Assembly: GCF_004745635.1 (NCBI RefSeq)
Contig: NZ_SRLB01000012.1
Coordinates: 1-64,000, forward strand
DNA from: Methylobacterium nonmethylotrophicum
GTDB taxonomy: Bacteria > Pseudomonadota > Alphaproteobacteria > Rhizobiales > Beijerinckiaceae
Length of the DNA stretch: 64,000 bases
Direction: 5' to 3'
The position numbers were made by a program, and so were the translations under genes. The notes under the pieces were generated by a model. The model was not told the origin of the DNA. It made no database searches and saw only the letters and a list, made by a program, of their open reading frames with translations. Within the stretch, counting starts at the first letter, position 1. Every line of letters starts with the position of its first letter. Shown in pieces: positions 17,709-28,739 of the stretch.

Positions 17709-18750
17709 ATGGGTCGCTGGACGCTCAAGCGCGTCGAGGACGGCTTCACCGGGTTCTTCGGACGGATCAAGCGCGGGCTCAAGCCTGGATTCCCACGCTT
17801 CAAGCCAGTCTCGCGCTGGAACACCTTCGGCCTGCTTGAGGCCGCAGGCCTGCGGCACGAGGGCGACCGCATCCGGCTCAAGGGTTTTGACCGCCCGATC
17901 CGCCTTAACCACGACCGGGCGCTTCCGTCCGACGCCAAGATCCTGGGCGTGACGTTCACCCGCAAGGGCCGGCACCGGTACGTCGGCTTCACCGTCGAGA
18001 CCAATGAGGTGGTGGCGGCTACGCCACCCGCCGGCGAGGCGGTGGGCGGCGACCTTGGCGTCGAGGCGCTGCCGCATCCCGAACGTCCGACCAGCCTCGC
18101 GTCGCGAGCGCGAGATCCGGGTGTCCCGCCGGGCGCTCGCACGATGCCGCAAGGGCTCGAACCGCCGGCGCAAGGTCAAGGCACGGCTGGCGCGCCAACT
18201 CCGGGCGGTGGCGAACACGCGGGACCAGCATCTCCACCGCGTCTCGGCGCGGCTGGCGCGCGAGCATGCGCTCGTCGTGCTGGAGGATCTGCGCATCCGG
18301 AACATGACCCGCTCGATTGCGGGGACTGTCGAGGAGCCGGGCACGCACGTCGCCCAGAAGAGGGGGTTGAACAGGTCCATCCTCGATGCGGGATGAGGCA
18401 AGCTCGTGCAGTTCGTCCGCTACAAGGCTGCCAGGGCCGGTGGCGAGTTGATCTGCGTCGATGCCAGGGGGACGTCGCAGGAGTGCCGGCGATGCGGGGC
18501 GGTTGTGCCAAAGCCGCTATCGCTGCGCCAGCACGTCTGCCCGTGCGGGCTGGACGAGCATCGTGACGTGAACTCGGCCGGGGTGATCCGCGACCGAGGT
18601 CTCGCGGCCAAGGCCGCGAGCGAGGGGGGCAGCCCCTCGGGGGCGCCAACGCGGGCCGTCGGGCCGTGCGTCGTCCCGGGACGCTCCTCGCCGTCTGAGG
18701 GCGGCGCTAGAGAAAGTCACGCGGGGCCATCAACCCCAAATGACGAATGA
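17709..18750 (+). pseudogene. tnpB: TnpB relic (N-terminally truncated, frameshifted, nonsense)
   Basis: A second, more distant TnpB. It lacks the N-terminus, beginning at the region equivalent to KPGFPRFK, and keeps RuvC-I (GGDLGVEAL). A frameshift near 18110 moves the frame; RuvC-II (LVVLEDLRI) is in the new frame. TGA at 18394-18396 replaces the Trp of the conserved ILDAGWG motif (the intact copy reads ILDQGWG). The zinc ribbon (CRRCGA, CPCG) and HRDVNSAG follow. A hairpin CGCCGTC-TGA-GGGCGGCG at about 18689-18705 may be its right end. Clearly inactive. Confidence 0.8.
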
Positions 18751-19087
18751 CCGAAATGTCGGTCCGCCCTCGTCCGGGAATGGTCCTGCAGACATTCGGC
18801 TCGGCCTCGACCTAGCCTGACGCCCGAGCACGTCCGCCTGGATCCGATCCGAACCAAGCATCGCTTCGGGGCAGTCGCGGCCCACTTGCCCTCGCTTCGC
18901 CTTCCGGGCCGGCGTGCCGGCAGGCACGATCCACCTTGCGGCAACGCCCCTTTCGGTTGGTCCCGCGTTGCAGGCACGCGACGATCCGTCGCGGCACCCC
19001 CGGCATGCCGTTGGCTGCGATTTAACGCTCAGGCCTGAACCCTCTGGGAGCGCCCAATCCCGGCAGGGGACAAGCGAGGAAGACCGC
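18751..19087. other. Intergenic, no supportable gene
   Basis: No open frame here has a ribosome site, recognisable motif or convincing codon use. Probably debris after the TnpB relic. Confidence 0.5.
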
Positions 19088-19111
19088 CGTGACACATGAC
19101 GATGAGGCGCT

Positions 19112-19216
19112 GTGGTACGATTCCGAGACGGAGGAAACGGCGAAGAACCGATTTCCATTCTGGGATGTGCCCTGACCCTCGTTGCCACTGTTGTGGCGGT
19201 GTACCTGATCTTCTGA
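19112..19216 (+). CDS. Possible 34-aa single-membrane-span protein
   Basis: GTG at 19112 opens a short frame ending in a convincing hydrophobic segment (ILGCALTLVATVVAVYLIF) at the stop. A second short frame starting at GTG 19088, with a better ribosome site (GAGGAAG), encodes an acidic peptide (MTHDDEALWYDSETEE and onward) and ends at 19174. The two may be pieces of one small membrane protein split by a frameshift, or neither may be real. Low confidence. Confidence 0.25.
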   Translation: MVRFRDGGNGEEPISILGCALTLVATVVAVYLIF

Positions 19217-19436
19217 TCCCGCCCCCTGTGACGAGCTCAAAGCCGCTTGAGAAGCCGTTTAGCCCCCACAAGGGCGCGATGCCCGAAGCGCGCCATAAGC
19301 GCCCTTCGAGCGACGGCACGCGGCGACCCCGTGGCGCGCTCGGACGCGTGGCTGCCGCGCCCGGGATGTCCACGTCGCGACCCGCGTAGGCGGAGCAACG
19401 CCGCGACGCCGAACGGAACCCGCGCCGACGTGAACG

Positions 19437-20264
19437 TCATCCGCGCGCCTCCGGGGCGAGTTCCTCCATGTCGGCGGCGACCATGGCGGCAAAAGCCTCG
19501 ACCTCCCCGGCCTGGAGTACCGCCGCGGAACCCGCGCCGTCCCGTCGGACGGCTAAGGCCCGGTCGAGGACCGACGCCCAGCACGGCGAGAACGTAACCA
19601 GCCCGTACAGGCCGGCGTCGGTCTTCGTCGTCACCCGCCCGGTGAGCAGGGTGTAGTGCAAGCGCGCGGTGCCGAGGACGAGGGAGGACGCCTCCCAGGC
19701 GCTCGGCGCCGCGCGACGGGCGGCCGTGACCGCCTTCCCCGCCAGCAGCACGAGGTCGCGGTTGATGTCCCGCGACGAGATGCGATGCTCCAGCCCCGTC
19801 GGCGTCGTCCCTCGGGCGGCGACGGCGCCGGTCGCGAACGCGTACCGATCCAGTGCCCGGCGCCCGTGCGGTCCGGTGGGGATGAACCGCCCGCGTCGAA
19901 CTTGCGGTCCGGTCACCTCCCACGTCCCGAGGCGCAACTCGTCTTCCGTGACGTAGATCCCGTCGAGTCGCGAGAGCGGATGCCCGGGCGCGATGTCCTG
20001 GTGAACGGCTTCGAGCGCCTGAGTCGGGGCCGGACCGTGCGTCCCGGCAACGAAGTTCACGTCGCTCGACCCGGACCGGAAGTCGCCCAGCACGGCGGAG
20101 CCCACGAGGTGGAGGGACCGGACGAGGCCGGGCAGGGCGGCGTCGGCGAGGGCGAGGTAGGCCTGCGCGGCCTCGGCCGCCCCTGGATCCACTGGCGTCA
20201 GGGCGGACCAGGACGAGCGCAGCAGCGGAATTCCTTTCGGACAGCGCTTTACGGGGCGTGTCAT
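19437..20264 (-). CDS. Aminoglycoside-adenylyltransferase-like nucleotidyltransferase
   Basis: A 275-aa protein with a nucleotidyltransferase motif LVGSAVLGDFRSGSSDVN near residue 60, then a helical C-terminal domain like AadA/DUF4111 proteins. The usual motif is GS-x(10)-SD-x-D; here the second acidic residue is Asn (SDVN), so metal binding and catalysis may be impaired. The start is fixed by GAAGGAGG 8 bases upstream of ATG 20264. Proteins of this type modify streptomycin/spectinomycin or serve unknown roles; a resistance function is not established. Confidence 0.7.
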   Translation of the reverse strand: MTRPVKRCPKGIPLLRSSWSALTPVDPGAAEAAQAYLALADAALPGLVRSLHLVGSAVLGDFRSGSSDVNFVAGTHGPAPTQALEAVHQDIAPGHPLSRLDGIYVTEDELRLGTWEVTGPQVRRGRFIPTGPHGRRALDRYAFATGAVAARGTTPTGLEHRISSRDINRDLVLLAGKAVTAARRAAPSAWEASSLVLGTARLHYTLLTGRVTTKTDAGLYGLVTFSPCWASVLDRALAVRRDGAGSAAVLQAGEVEAFAAMVAADMEELAPEARG

Positions 20265-20424
20265 GGTCGCGGCCTCCTTCCGTTCATCACTCGCGGGGAG
20301 CGGACGGAACGTCGCCACGTCGCGTCGTCGGGCGCGGCGACGTTCCTTCCGTGGGGGCCTGCAAAGCCGGGCGTGCCGCTGCCTTCGGCGGGGGAAGGCG
20401 CTGTGCCGGACGACGGGGTGGCTT

Positions 20425-21789
20425 TCACGGCACGCTTCCCGGGTCGGTGACAATGGAGGGGGAGGCTGACGGGAGGCCGCGCCCGCCTTTCTCCGCCGGC
20501 CGCTCGGCTGCGCCGAGGCGGAGTGCGAAGAGGCGCGGCAGGGTTGTTTCCCCCGAGGGCGGCAAAGAGCGGGGAGCCAGCCGTTCGGGCGCGTCGGCGC
20601 CGAACCGGCGCAGGACGTCGGCGCTGGCGACCACATCCAGGTCTTCCTCCTTGGCGCGCCGCTCGATCCGCGACAGGTCGTTCATGACCGTCCCGAGCAC
20701 CGTGAACTCGGCGCGCCGGCCGTCGTCGAACACGCCGGCCAGGACCGGGCCGCAGTGCAGTGCGGCGATGACCCGCAGCGTCGGGCGCCCCGCCCTGGAC
20801 CGCTCGCGGTTCAGCGCGGTCAGGGTGTCGAGCATCGCCTCCGCTGCGGCCAGTGCCCGGCCAGCCTGCTCGCCGGCATCGCCGTCGAGGAACAGCGCCA
20901 GCACCCCGTCGCCGACGTACTTGTCGACTACGCCGCCATGGGTCGTCACCGCGTCATGGACGAGCCGCCGGAATTCCAGCAGCCAAGCGATGGAGAGCGC
21001 AGGCGGGTACGCCCTGGCGAGAGCCGAGGAACCCCGCAGGTCCACGCTGAGCAGGGTCGCGTGGCGCTCGGCCACGGAAGCCGTGCCGCCCGTGCGGACG
21101 ACCTCGGTGGCCACGCCGTCCGGCAGGAACCTGGACAGCATCAGCCGCTCCTCCCCGGCGCGCAACGCCGCGGCGGCCGCGGCACGCATCCACGCCGTCG
21201 TCGACACGACGAAGCCCGACGCGACAGCGAACGCAGCGAGGCCCATCCCCTGGCGGACCAGGACGTGCGCGCCGTCCGGACCGAGGCGCGCGGGGTCGAG
21301 GAGCAAGGCCAGCGCCGTCGCCCACCCGGCGGCCACGAGCGCCGCGAAGAGCGCGGCGAGCCGGGGCCTGAGACGCATGCCGGTCTGCAGCAGGAACAGG
21401 TACGCCGGCAATAGGCTGACCGCGTCGGTCGCGAGGTGGGCCTCGCCGCTGTAACGAGGCACGTGGTCGGCGACCACGTAGACCGCGATGGCCGCGTCGG
21501 CGCATGTCGCCGCGAGCGGGAGCCAGGAGCGGACGCGTTCGGACCGCGCCCGGGCGCCGGCCGTTGCCAGCAGCGTGACGAGGACGTAGGCCCCGAGCAC
21601 GACCCAATGACCCGTGCGTTCGCCGTGGCCGTAGTCGGCGAGGGCACCCAGCAGGAGGATGAGGACGACCCCGATCCGGGGGGCCAGCGCCCGCCGCTCG
21701 AAGCCCTGCTCGATCCGGGCGGGTAGCTCCGCCGAGAAAAGCCCGGCGGGGTCGGCCAGCGATATCGGAGGTGGTGGCATGCCGCTCAC
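20425..21789 (-). CDS. Membrane class III adenylate/guanylate cyclase
   Basis: A 454-aa protein with several N-terminal membrane segments (residues about 35-225) and a C-terminal class III cyclase domain. Metal-binding Asp residues are visible in LLSVDLRGSSA and DKYVGDGVLALF; the transition-state Asn and Arg are in FTVLGTVMNDLSRIE. It should make cAMP (or cGMP) from cytoplasmic ATP/GTP. GTG 21789 overlaps the stop of the upstream PCu(A)C-like gene (GTGA), indicating translational coupling; ATG 21780 is the alternative. The coupling suggests a signal linked to periplasmic metal or redox state. Confidence 0.82.
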   Translation of the reverse strand: MSGMPPPPISLADPAGLFSAELPARIEQGFERRALAPRIGVVLILLLGALADYGHGERTGHWVVLGAYVLVTLLATAGARARSERVRSWLPLAATCADAAIAVYVVADHVPRYSGEAHLATDAVSLLPAYLFLLQTGMRLRPRLAALFAALVAAGWATALALLLDPARLGPDGAHVLVRQGMGLAAFAVASGFVVSTTAWMRAAAAAALRAGEERLMLSRFLPDGVATEVVRTGGTASVAERHATLLSVDLRGSSALARAYPPALSIAWLLEFRRLVHDAVTTHGGVVDKYVGDGVLALFLDGDAGEQAGRALAAAEAMLDTLTALNRERSRAGRPTLRVIAALHCGPVLAGVFDDGRRAEFTVLGTVMNDLSRIERRAKEEDLDVVASADVLRRFGADAPERLAPRSLPPSGETTLPRLFALRLGAAERPAEKGGRGLPSASPSIVTDPGSVP

Positions 21790-22262
21790 CGGGATGCCCG
21801 GGCCGCAGGTGTGCCGGCCGCAGGCATGCCGCCCACATGCAGCGTGACCGGAACATCGAAGCTGTCGAACCGGATGACGGCCGGGACCGTCGCGCCGTCT
21901 GGCAGCTCGTTCCGAAGGGGGCCGATGTCGATCCAGGCCGTGCGGTCGCCGAGCCCGTAGACGTCACCCGCCCCGACGCGCACGCCGGCCATCGCGGCGC
22001 TGTGGCCCCCACCCAGGAACCCGCGCACCTGCGACGGCTCGCCGGTGGGCAGGAGCAGTCCCACCAGCACGGCCCGGTCCGGCCCGTCGTTCTCGATGGT
22101 GAACGTGACCCGGCTCGTCTCGCCTGGTCTCGCCGGGGTGGCGGCGATCCCCTCGATGTGGATCCCGCCCGCCGTGGCGCCCTCGTCATGCGATAGGGCG
22201 GGCCCGGCCACGAGGGCAAGCGCCCCAGCCGCGGCGAATGCCCGGAACAAGTTCGTTGTCAC
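21786..22262 (-). CDS. PCu(A)C/DUF461-like periplasmic protein
   Basis: A 158-aa secreted protein: signal peptide ending PALSHD, then a beta-rich domain resembling PCu(A)C copper chaperones (a block near VTFTIENDGPDRA, LPDGATVPAVIRF, and a VTLHVGG end). The Met/His ligands that carry Cu(I) in true PCu(A)C proteins are not obvious, so copper binding is uncertain; His residues remain at GGIHIEG and GGGHSAA. GTG 22262 has AGGA 7 bases upstream. Its stop overlaps the cyclase start. Confidence 0.6.
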   Translation of the reverse strand: MTTNLFRAFAAAGALALVAGPALSHDEGATAGGIHIEGIAATPARPGETSRVTFTIENDGPDRAVLVGLLLPTGEPSQVRGFLGGGHSAAMAGVRVGAGDVYGLGDRTAWIDIGPLRNELPDGATVPAVIRFDSFDVPVTLHVGGMPAAGTPAARASR

Positions 22263-22591
22263 TAGTCGATCCTGGTACGATGGCCTGGTCGGTCCCTCGG
22301 CACGACCGGCCTGCGCGAGCCTCGCCATAGGCCAGGCAGGACGCGGCGCGGGTGGTGCCGTTCGGGACACGCGAATGGACGACCGGTCGGTGGTCACGCC
22401 GCCTCGCCCTCCGCCTCGACGAGGCAGCGGTTCCCGGCCCGCCGCCGGGTTGGCGTCAGGCAAGCGGCCGAAGGGGGCAGGCACGGGACATGGCCTTGCC
22501 CGCGGGCAAGGACGCGAACCGGTCAGTCGAGCGACGCGATGAGTTCCGCTGACGGAAGCCTCGCGCGAGGCGGACGCGGGTCCGCCCCGGT
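22263..22591. other. Intergenic, no supportable gene
   Basis: Contains the upstream region of the PCu(A)C-like gene on the minus strand and nothing else I can support. Open frames here lack ribosome sites and motifs. Confidence 0.5.
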
Positions 22592-23026
22592 TCAGGCTGC
22601 CCTGGGTGGGCGCTCGATGCGGAAAGGCGTGCCGCCCTCGACTTGCTCGTCGTTCGTCACATGGCAATCGGAGGTGCGGCTGGGCGGGTCCGTCAGCCCG
22701 GGCGCGAGCGAGGACTCGAAGGCATGGCAGGCGAAGCCGCAGCAGGTTGGGGCACAGCGCTTGCCGCCGGACGCGTGATGCATGCAGCCGTCGTCATCGG
22801 GCTCGGCCGTGAACGAAACCGGGGCGTCCTCGTGCGGCCCGGTCACGCCATGGTGGTGGCGCGCCCCGCCATGCGCGTACCGCAAGCTGTCCGCGGCGCG
22901 GGACGCAGTCACGCCGATGGGTGCGGATGCGCGCCAGATGCCGGCCGGGAAGGCCGCCAGGCACGCCGCGACCATCGCGACGAGGAGGGTCCTCAACGAA
23001 AGCAAGGTTCGTCCGCTTCGAAACAC
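22592..23026 (-). CDS. Secreted Cys/His-rich hypothetical protein
   Basis: A 144-aa protein with an N-terminal hydrophobic segment (residues 8-30) and a mature part with His and Cys clusters: GARHHHGVTG, DGCMHHASGGKRC and CAPTCCGFACH. These could bind copper or other soft metals in the periplasm. It resembles in style the small secreted protein before czcBA (43126-43497), though the two cannot be aligned with confidence. It lies downstream of copZ on the same strand, in a copper region. No named family recognised. Confidence 0.6.
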   Translation of the reverse strand: MFRSGRTLLSLRTLLVAMVAACLAAFPAGIWRASAPIGVTASRAADSLRYAHGGARHHHGVTGPHEDAPVSFTAEPDDDGCMHHASGGKRCAPTCCGFACHAFESSLAPGLTDPPSRTSDCHVTNDEQVEGGTPFRIERPPRAA

Positions 23027-23121
23027 GCCCGCCTGAACTGTCTCACGGCTGTGCCGGACAATGCAAGCCAGGGGCCGCGGGATCCCGGCACTCTAGCCGG
23101 TGGATCCCGCGGGCGCGTGAT

Positions 23122-23325
23122 TCAGGCGCCCAGCGCCCGGGCTTCGTACCCGGCTTGCTTGAGGGCCGCCACCACTCGCGACGGGTCGACGGCGCCGCGG
23201 ACGGTGATCTCCCGGCTGGACAGGTCGACGTCGACCCTCACGTCGCCGTCAAGACCCTGGACGGCACGGGTGACGCCCTTGGCGCAGCCGCCGCAGTTCA
23301 TGTTCGACACGTGGAAACGCAGCAT
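23122..23325 (-). CDS. copZ: CopZ-like copper chaperone (single HMA domain)
   Basis: A 67-aa heavy-metal-associated domain with the Cu(I)-binding loop MNCGGC near residue 10 and a ferredoxin-like fold. It should ferry cytosolic Cu(I) to CopA or CueR. ATG 23325 is chosen because GAGGAG precedes it by 6 bases; two upstream in-frame ATGs lack this. It is divergent from copA and carries its own copy of the same operator. Confidence 0.88.
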   Translation of the reverse strand: MLRFHVSNMNCGGCAKGVTRAVQGLDGDVRVDVDLSSREITVRGAVDPSRVVAALKQAGYEARALGA

Positions 23326-23355
23326 GACCATCTCCTCTGTAGCGCGTTCCCCACC

Positions 23356-23386
23356 CACATGGTCCTTCCAACGATGGGAAGGTCAA
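23356..23386 (-). promoter_or_regulatory. CueR-type promoter/operator of copZ
   Basis: On the minus strand, TTGACC (-35) is followed by a 19-base spacer and CATGTG (-10). The spacer carries the dyad CTTCCCATCGTTGGAAG. A 19-base spacer with a central dyad is the hallmark of MerR-family activation. The sequence is the inverted copy of the site before copA. Confidence 0.75.
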
Positions 23387-23469
23387 GGGCCGGCGGCCAT
23401 TCGTGCGGAAGGCGCGATCCCGTTCCTATCGGTTCCGTGGTCCAGGCCGGTGGGATCGCCGGGATCCCG

Positions 23470-23500
23470 TTGACCTTCCCATCGTTGGAAGCCTTATCTG
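23470..23500 (+). promoter_or_regulatory. CueR-type promoter/operator of copA
   Basis: TTGACC (-35) at 23470, a 19-base spacer containing CTTCCCATCGTTGGAAG, and TATCTG (-10) at 23495. Identical over 22 bases to the site driving copZ. The likely regulator is encoded downstream at 26113. Confidence 0.78.
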
Positions 23501-23534
23501 TCCGTGGAAGTCGAGACAGAGGAGGGCACCGACC

Positions 23535-26099
<2,565 letters not shown>

Positions 26100-26112
26100 G
26101 CGGAGCGTTGCC

Positions 26113-26610
26113 ATGCTGAACATCGGGCAGGCCGCCGAGGCGTCGGGCGTCTCGGCCAAGATGATCCGGTACTACGAGAGCATAGGCTTGATCGCCAAGG
26201 CCGGGCGCTCGGCTTCCGGCTATCGGCACTACGGCGAGGCGGACGTGCACGCGCTTCGGTTCATCCGCCGTGCCCGCGACCTCGGCTTCTCCGTGGAGCA
26301 GATCTCCGGGCTGCTGGCCCTCTGGCGCGACCGGGACCGGGCGAGCGCGCAGGTCAAGGCCATGGCGCTGGAACACGTGGCGGCATTGAACAGGAAGATC
26401 GGGGAACTGCAGGCGATGGTGCGCACGCTGTCGGACCTTGCCGAGCACTGCGGCGGCGATCACCGCCCAGACTGCCCGATACTCGACGATCTCGCGGGCG
26501 CGGGCGGCGACGTGGCCGCGGCATCGCCCGCGCCGGGGCTCCGCTTCGGCGCCCGGACGCTTCGGGAGGGCAGGCGGACCAGGAAGGTCGTGTCGGCTCC
26601 GCCGGGGTGA
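26113..26610 (+). CDS. cueR: CueR-like MerR-family copper regulator
   Basis: A 165-aa MerR activator. The N-terminal winged helix (MLNIGQAAEASGVSAKMIRYY) and dimer helix are standard. The metal loop has two Cys seven residues apart (HCGGDHRPDCPIL), the Cu(I)/Ag(I) signature of CueR. A basic C-terminal tail of about 40 residues is longer than usual for CueR and of unknown role. It is expected to bind the two identical dyads at 23364-23386 and 23470-23491 and to activate copZ and copA/cueR. Confidence 0.88.
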   Translation: MLNIGQAAEASGVSAKMIRYYESIGLIAKAGRSASGYRHYGEADVHALRFIRRARDLGFSVEQISGLLALWRDRDRASAQVKAMALEHVAALNRKIGELQAMVRTLSDLAEHCGGDHRPDCPILDDLAGAGGDVAAASPAPGLRFGARTLREGRRTRKVVSAPPG

Positions 26611-26866
26611 GGTGCCACCCGAGGAACCCGCAGGACCTCGGGTGGGGCCGAGGTGGCTCCTTCGCGGACGATCGTCGAGCGGGCCATCGTACCCCGTCCG
26701 TTTCACGGCTACTCGGCTCGCCGCTCCGCGGCGGCGTGGGCGTGGAGGCGCCGCTTTCGCTCTCGACCGGCGAGCTCATCCCGACCGTCCGCGCCGCGTG
26801 CGAGACACGCGTCTCCCGCCGGGCTCACGCTGACCGGGAGCGTGGCCCGGCATCGGACGCCGTCGG

Positions 26867-27790
26867 TCACCGAGCGGCCGGCTCGGTGGCGCGACCGCCG
26901 CGCGCGACATGCATGGGGGCGGGCCGCGCCGAGGCGGCCCACCGGTCCAGGAAGGCCTTGAGGTGGGGACGCTGCACGCCCTCGCGCCGGAGGTAGTCGA
27001 CGAGGCTGCGCATGGACGCGTCGTGCCCTGCCTCGTCGGACTGCCCGCAGAGATAGGACCACCTGATGTACAGCCCCAGGGTGTTCAGGACGTCGCACTC
27101 GCAGTAGTTCCGGACGCGCTCGATGTCGCCCTCGGCGATATGGTGCCCGACGATCGAGCCGTGCTCGCCCGCCTTCCCGGGCAGGCCCATCGCGGTCGCC
27201 ATCTCGTCGAGGCCCATGCGCGTCGAGGCGCCGTGGGCCGAGAGCAGCTCCAGCAGATCGGCGTGGTACTCCTGCGAGTACCTCGCGGAGTACCCCGACC
27301 ACCTGTCGCCCCGCCGGTACCAGGCACTGGCCGGGATGCCATGGACGAAGGCGCGCAACTGCAGGACGGGCACGTCGAACGACCTGCCGTTCCAGGTGAC
27401 GAGCCGGTGCGCGCCGGCGTCGAAGAGCCGCCAGAACCCGCGCAGCAGGCGCTCCTCGCCCCAGGTCGCCTCGCCTCCGCTCCGGCAGTGCTCCACGACG
27501 TAGGTCTCCAAGCTCGTCGCGGGATCGGTCACGATGCGCGCCCGGGCGTAGGACACGGCCACGACGCGGTGCCAAGCGGGCTTCGGGAACTTGTCCGCGG
27601 GCCAGTCCGCCGGCACGAGCTCCGCGTCCGGGACGGTCTCGATGTCGAGGCACAGCAGCGTCGTCGGCCGAGCCGCCGGCGCGGGGCGCCCGGACGCGGC
27701 CGACCGGCCTGGAGCCGGCCGCGCCGGGACGGGGCGGCCCTGGGGTGCCGACGCGGGGAAGGGCAGGACGCCCTGGGCAGGGAACGGCAT
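26867..27790 (-). CDS. PolB-type DEDD 3'-5' exonuclease
   Basis: A 307-aa predicted 3'-5' exonuclease of the DNA polymerase B exonuclease family. Motif I LDIETVPDAE (about residue 48), motif II region TWNGRSFDVPVL (about 138) and the motif III region around YCECDVLNT (about 235) supply the acidic residues. It is the last gene of a minus-strand set: the start lies 4 bases past the stop of the metallophosphoesterase-like gene. A Pro/Ala-rich lead of about 40 residues precedes the domain. A broken paralogue lies at 11382-12359. Confidence 0.8.
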   Translation of the reverse strand: MPFPAQGVLPFPASAPQGRPVPARPAPGRSAASGRPAPAARPTTLLCLDIETVPDAELVPADWPADKFPKPAWHRVVAVSYARARIVTDPATSLETYVVEHCRSGGEATWGEERLLRGFWRLFDAGAHRLVTWNGRSFDVPVLQLRAFVHGIPASAWYRRGDRWSGYSARYSQEYHADLLELLSAHGASTRMGLDEMATAMGLPGKAGEHGSIVGHHIAEGDIERVRNYCECDVLNTLGLYIRWSYLCGQSDEAGHDASMRSLVDYLRREGVQRPHLKAFLDRWAASARPAPMHVARGGRATEPAAR

Positions 27791-27794
27791 CGTG

Positions 27795-28739
27795 TCAGGT
27801 CTCCAGTACGAGGGCCGGATGGAAGGCTTCGAGGTCGCCGCGGCGGCCCCGCGGGTTGGCGACGACGCGGGTCCGCCCGATCCGGAGGTCCACGGATCGG
27901 GGCACGTGGCCGTGGACCCAGAGGACGGGGGCGCCCCATGCCGTCATGAGATGCTCCAGGTCGGAAGCCTGCGCGGCCGCGCCCCAATCGACCGGGAGCC
28001 CGTGCGGGGGCCTGGGCGCCAGCGAGCGGCGGCTGGGCGCGTGGTGGGTCAGGACGATGGCTCGGTCCCCGGGCCGCGTGCCGTGCACGAGCGCGACCGG
28101 GGAAGTCCCGAAGCTTCCCGACTGGACCTTGATGCTGACGAGCGCGTCCTCGATGAAGGCGCGGCTCCGGGCGTGCGCCCCGGCGGCATCGTGCGGCAGG
28201 TAGCGGGTGCGCGGGCCGAGCCGGATGCGCCGGCAGTCCGGGTGGAACCGGCGGGCGTACCCGCGGGCAAGGGTCGCCCTGTCCCGTCCCTCGATGCCCC
28301 AGTCCGTCCAAAGCGTGCTGCCCAGGACCTGGACGCCCGTCCCGCCCGCGTCCGGGATCCGGACCGCCTCGTCGGAGAGCAGGGTGATCCCGAGGCGGGA
28401 GGCGAGGATCCGGCCTTCGCGCAGGGTGTCCGCCTTGCCCCGGCCGTTCCAGAACTCCGCGTTCCCGGGAACGAGCACGACGGGCCGCTCGCCCTGGCGC
28501 CCCGCGAGGTTGTCGGCCAACCAGGACAGGGAGGAGCCCAGGTCGTTCGACACGTTCCCGGCCACCAGGAGCGCATCGAACGCGGGCAGGGGATCCGGCA
28601 GCCGGAGGGGCGCCAAGTCGACCCTGAGGTCCGACATGACCCAGACGCGCAGCTTGGCGGCCGGGAGGCTCGCGGGAACCCGCTGCGGGACCGGCGCTGG
28701 CGCGGCATGCCCGGCCGGCGGCGGGACGTGGCGCGTCAT
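27795..28739 (-). CDS. Metallophosphoesterase-like protein lacking metal ligands
   Basis: A 314-aa protein with the calcineurin-like phosphoesterase fold, but the usual metal ligands are replaced. The motif normally SDLH is SDLR (about residue 37), GD is AGNVSND, and GNHE is VPGNAEF. The later motifs LTHHAPS and WVHGHV are kept. It may therefore be catalytically dead and act as a nucleic-acid or nucleotide-binding partner. The start (ATG 28739, GGAGG upstream) overlaps the stop of the FtsH-like gene by 4 bases (ATGA), and the exonuclease follows 4 bases after its stop, so the three proteins are made together. Confidence 0.7.
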   Translation of the reverse strand: MTRHVPPPAGHAAPAPVPQRVPASLPAAKLRVWVMSDLRVDLAPLRLPDPLPAFDALLVAGNVSNDLGSSLSWLADNLAGRQGERPVVLVPGNAEFWNGRGKADTLREGRILASRLGITLLSDEAVRIPDAGGTGVQVLGSTLWTDWGIEGRDRATLARGYARRFHPDCRRIRLGPRTRYLPHDAAGAHARSRAFIEDALVSIKVQSGSFGTSPVALVHGTRPGDRAIVLTHHAPSRRSLAPRPPHGLPVDWGAAAQASDLEHLMTAWGAPVLWVHGHVPRSVDLRIGRTRVVANPRGRRGDLEAFHPALVLET

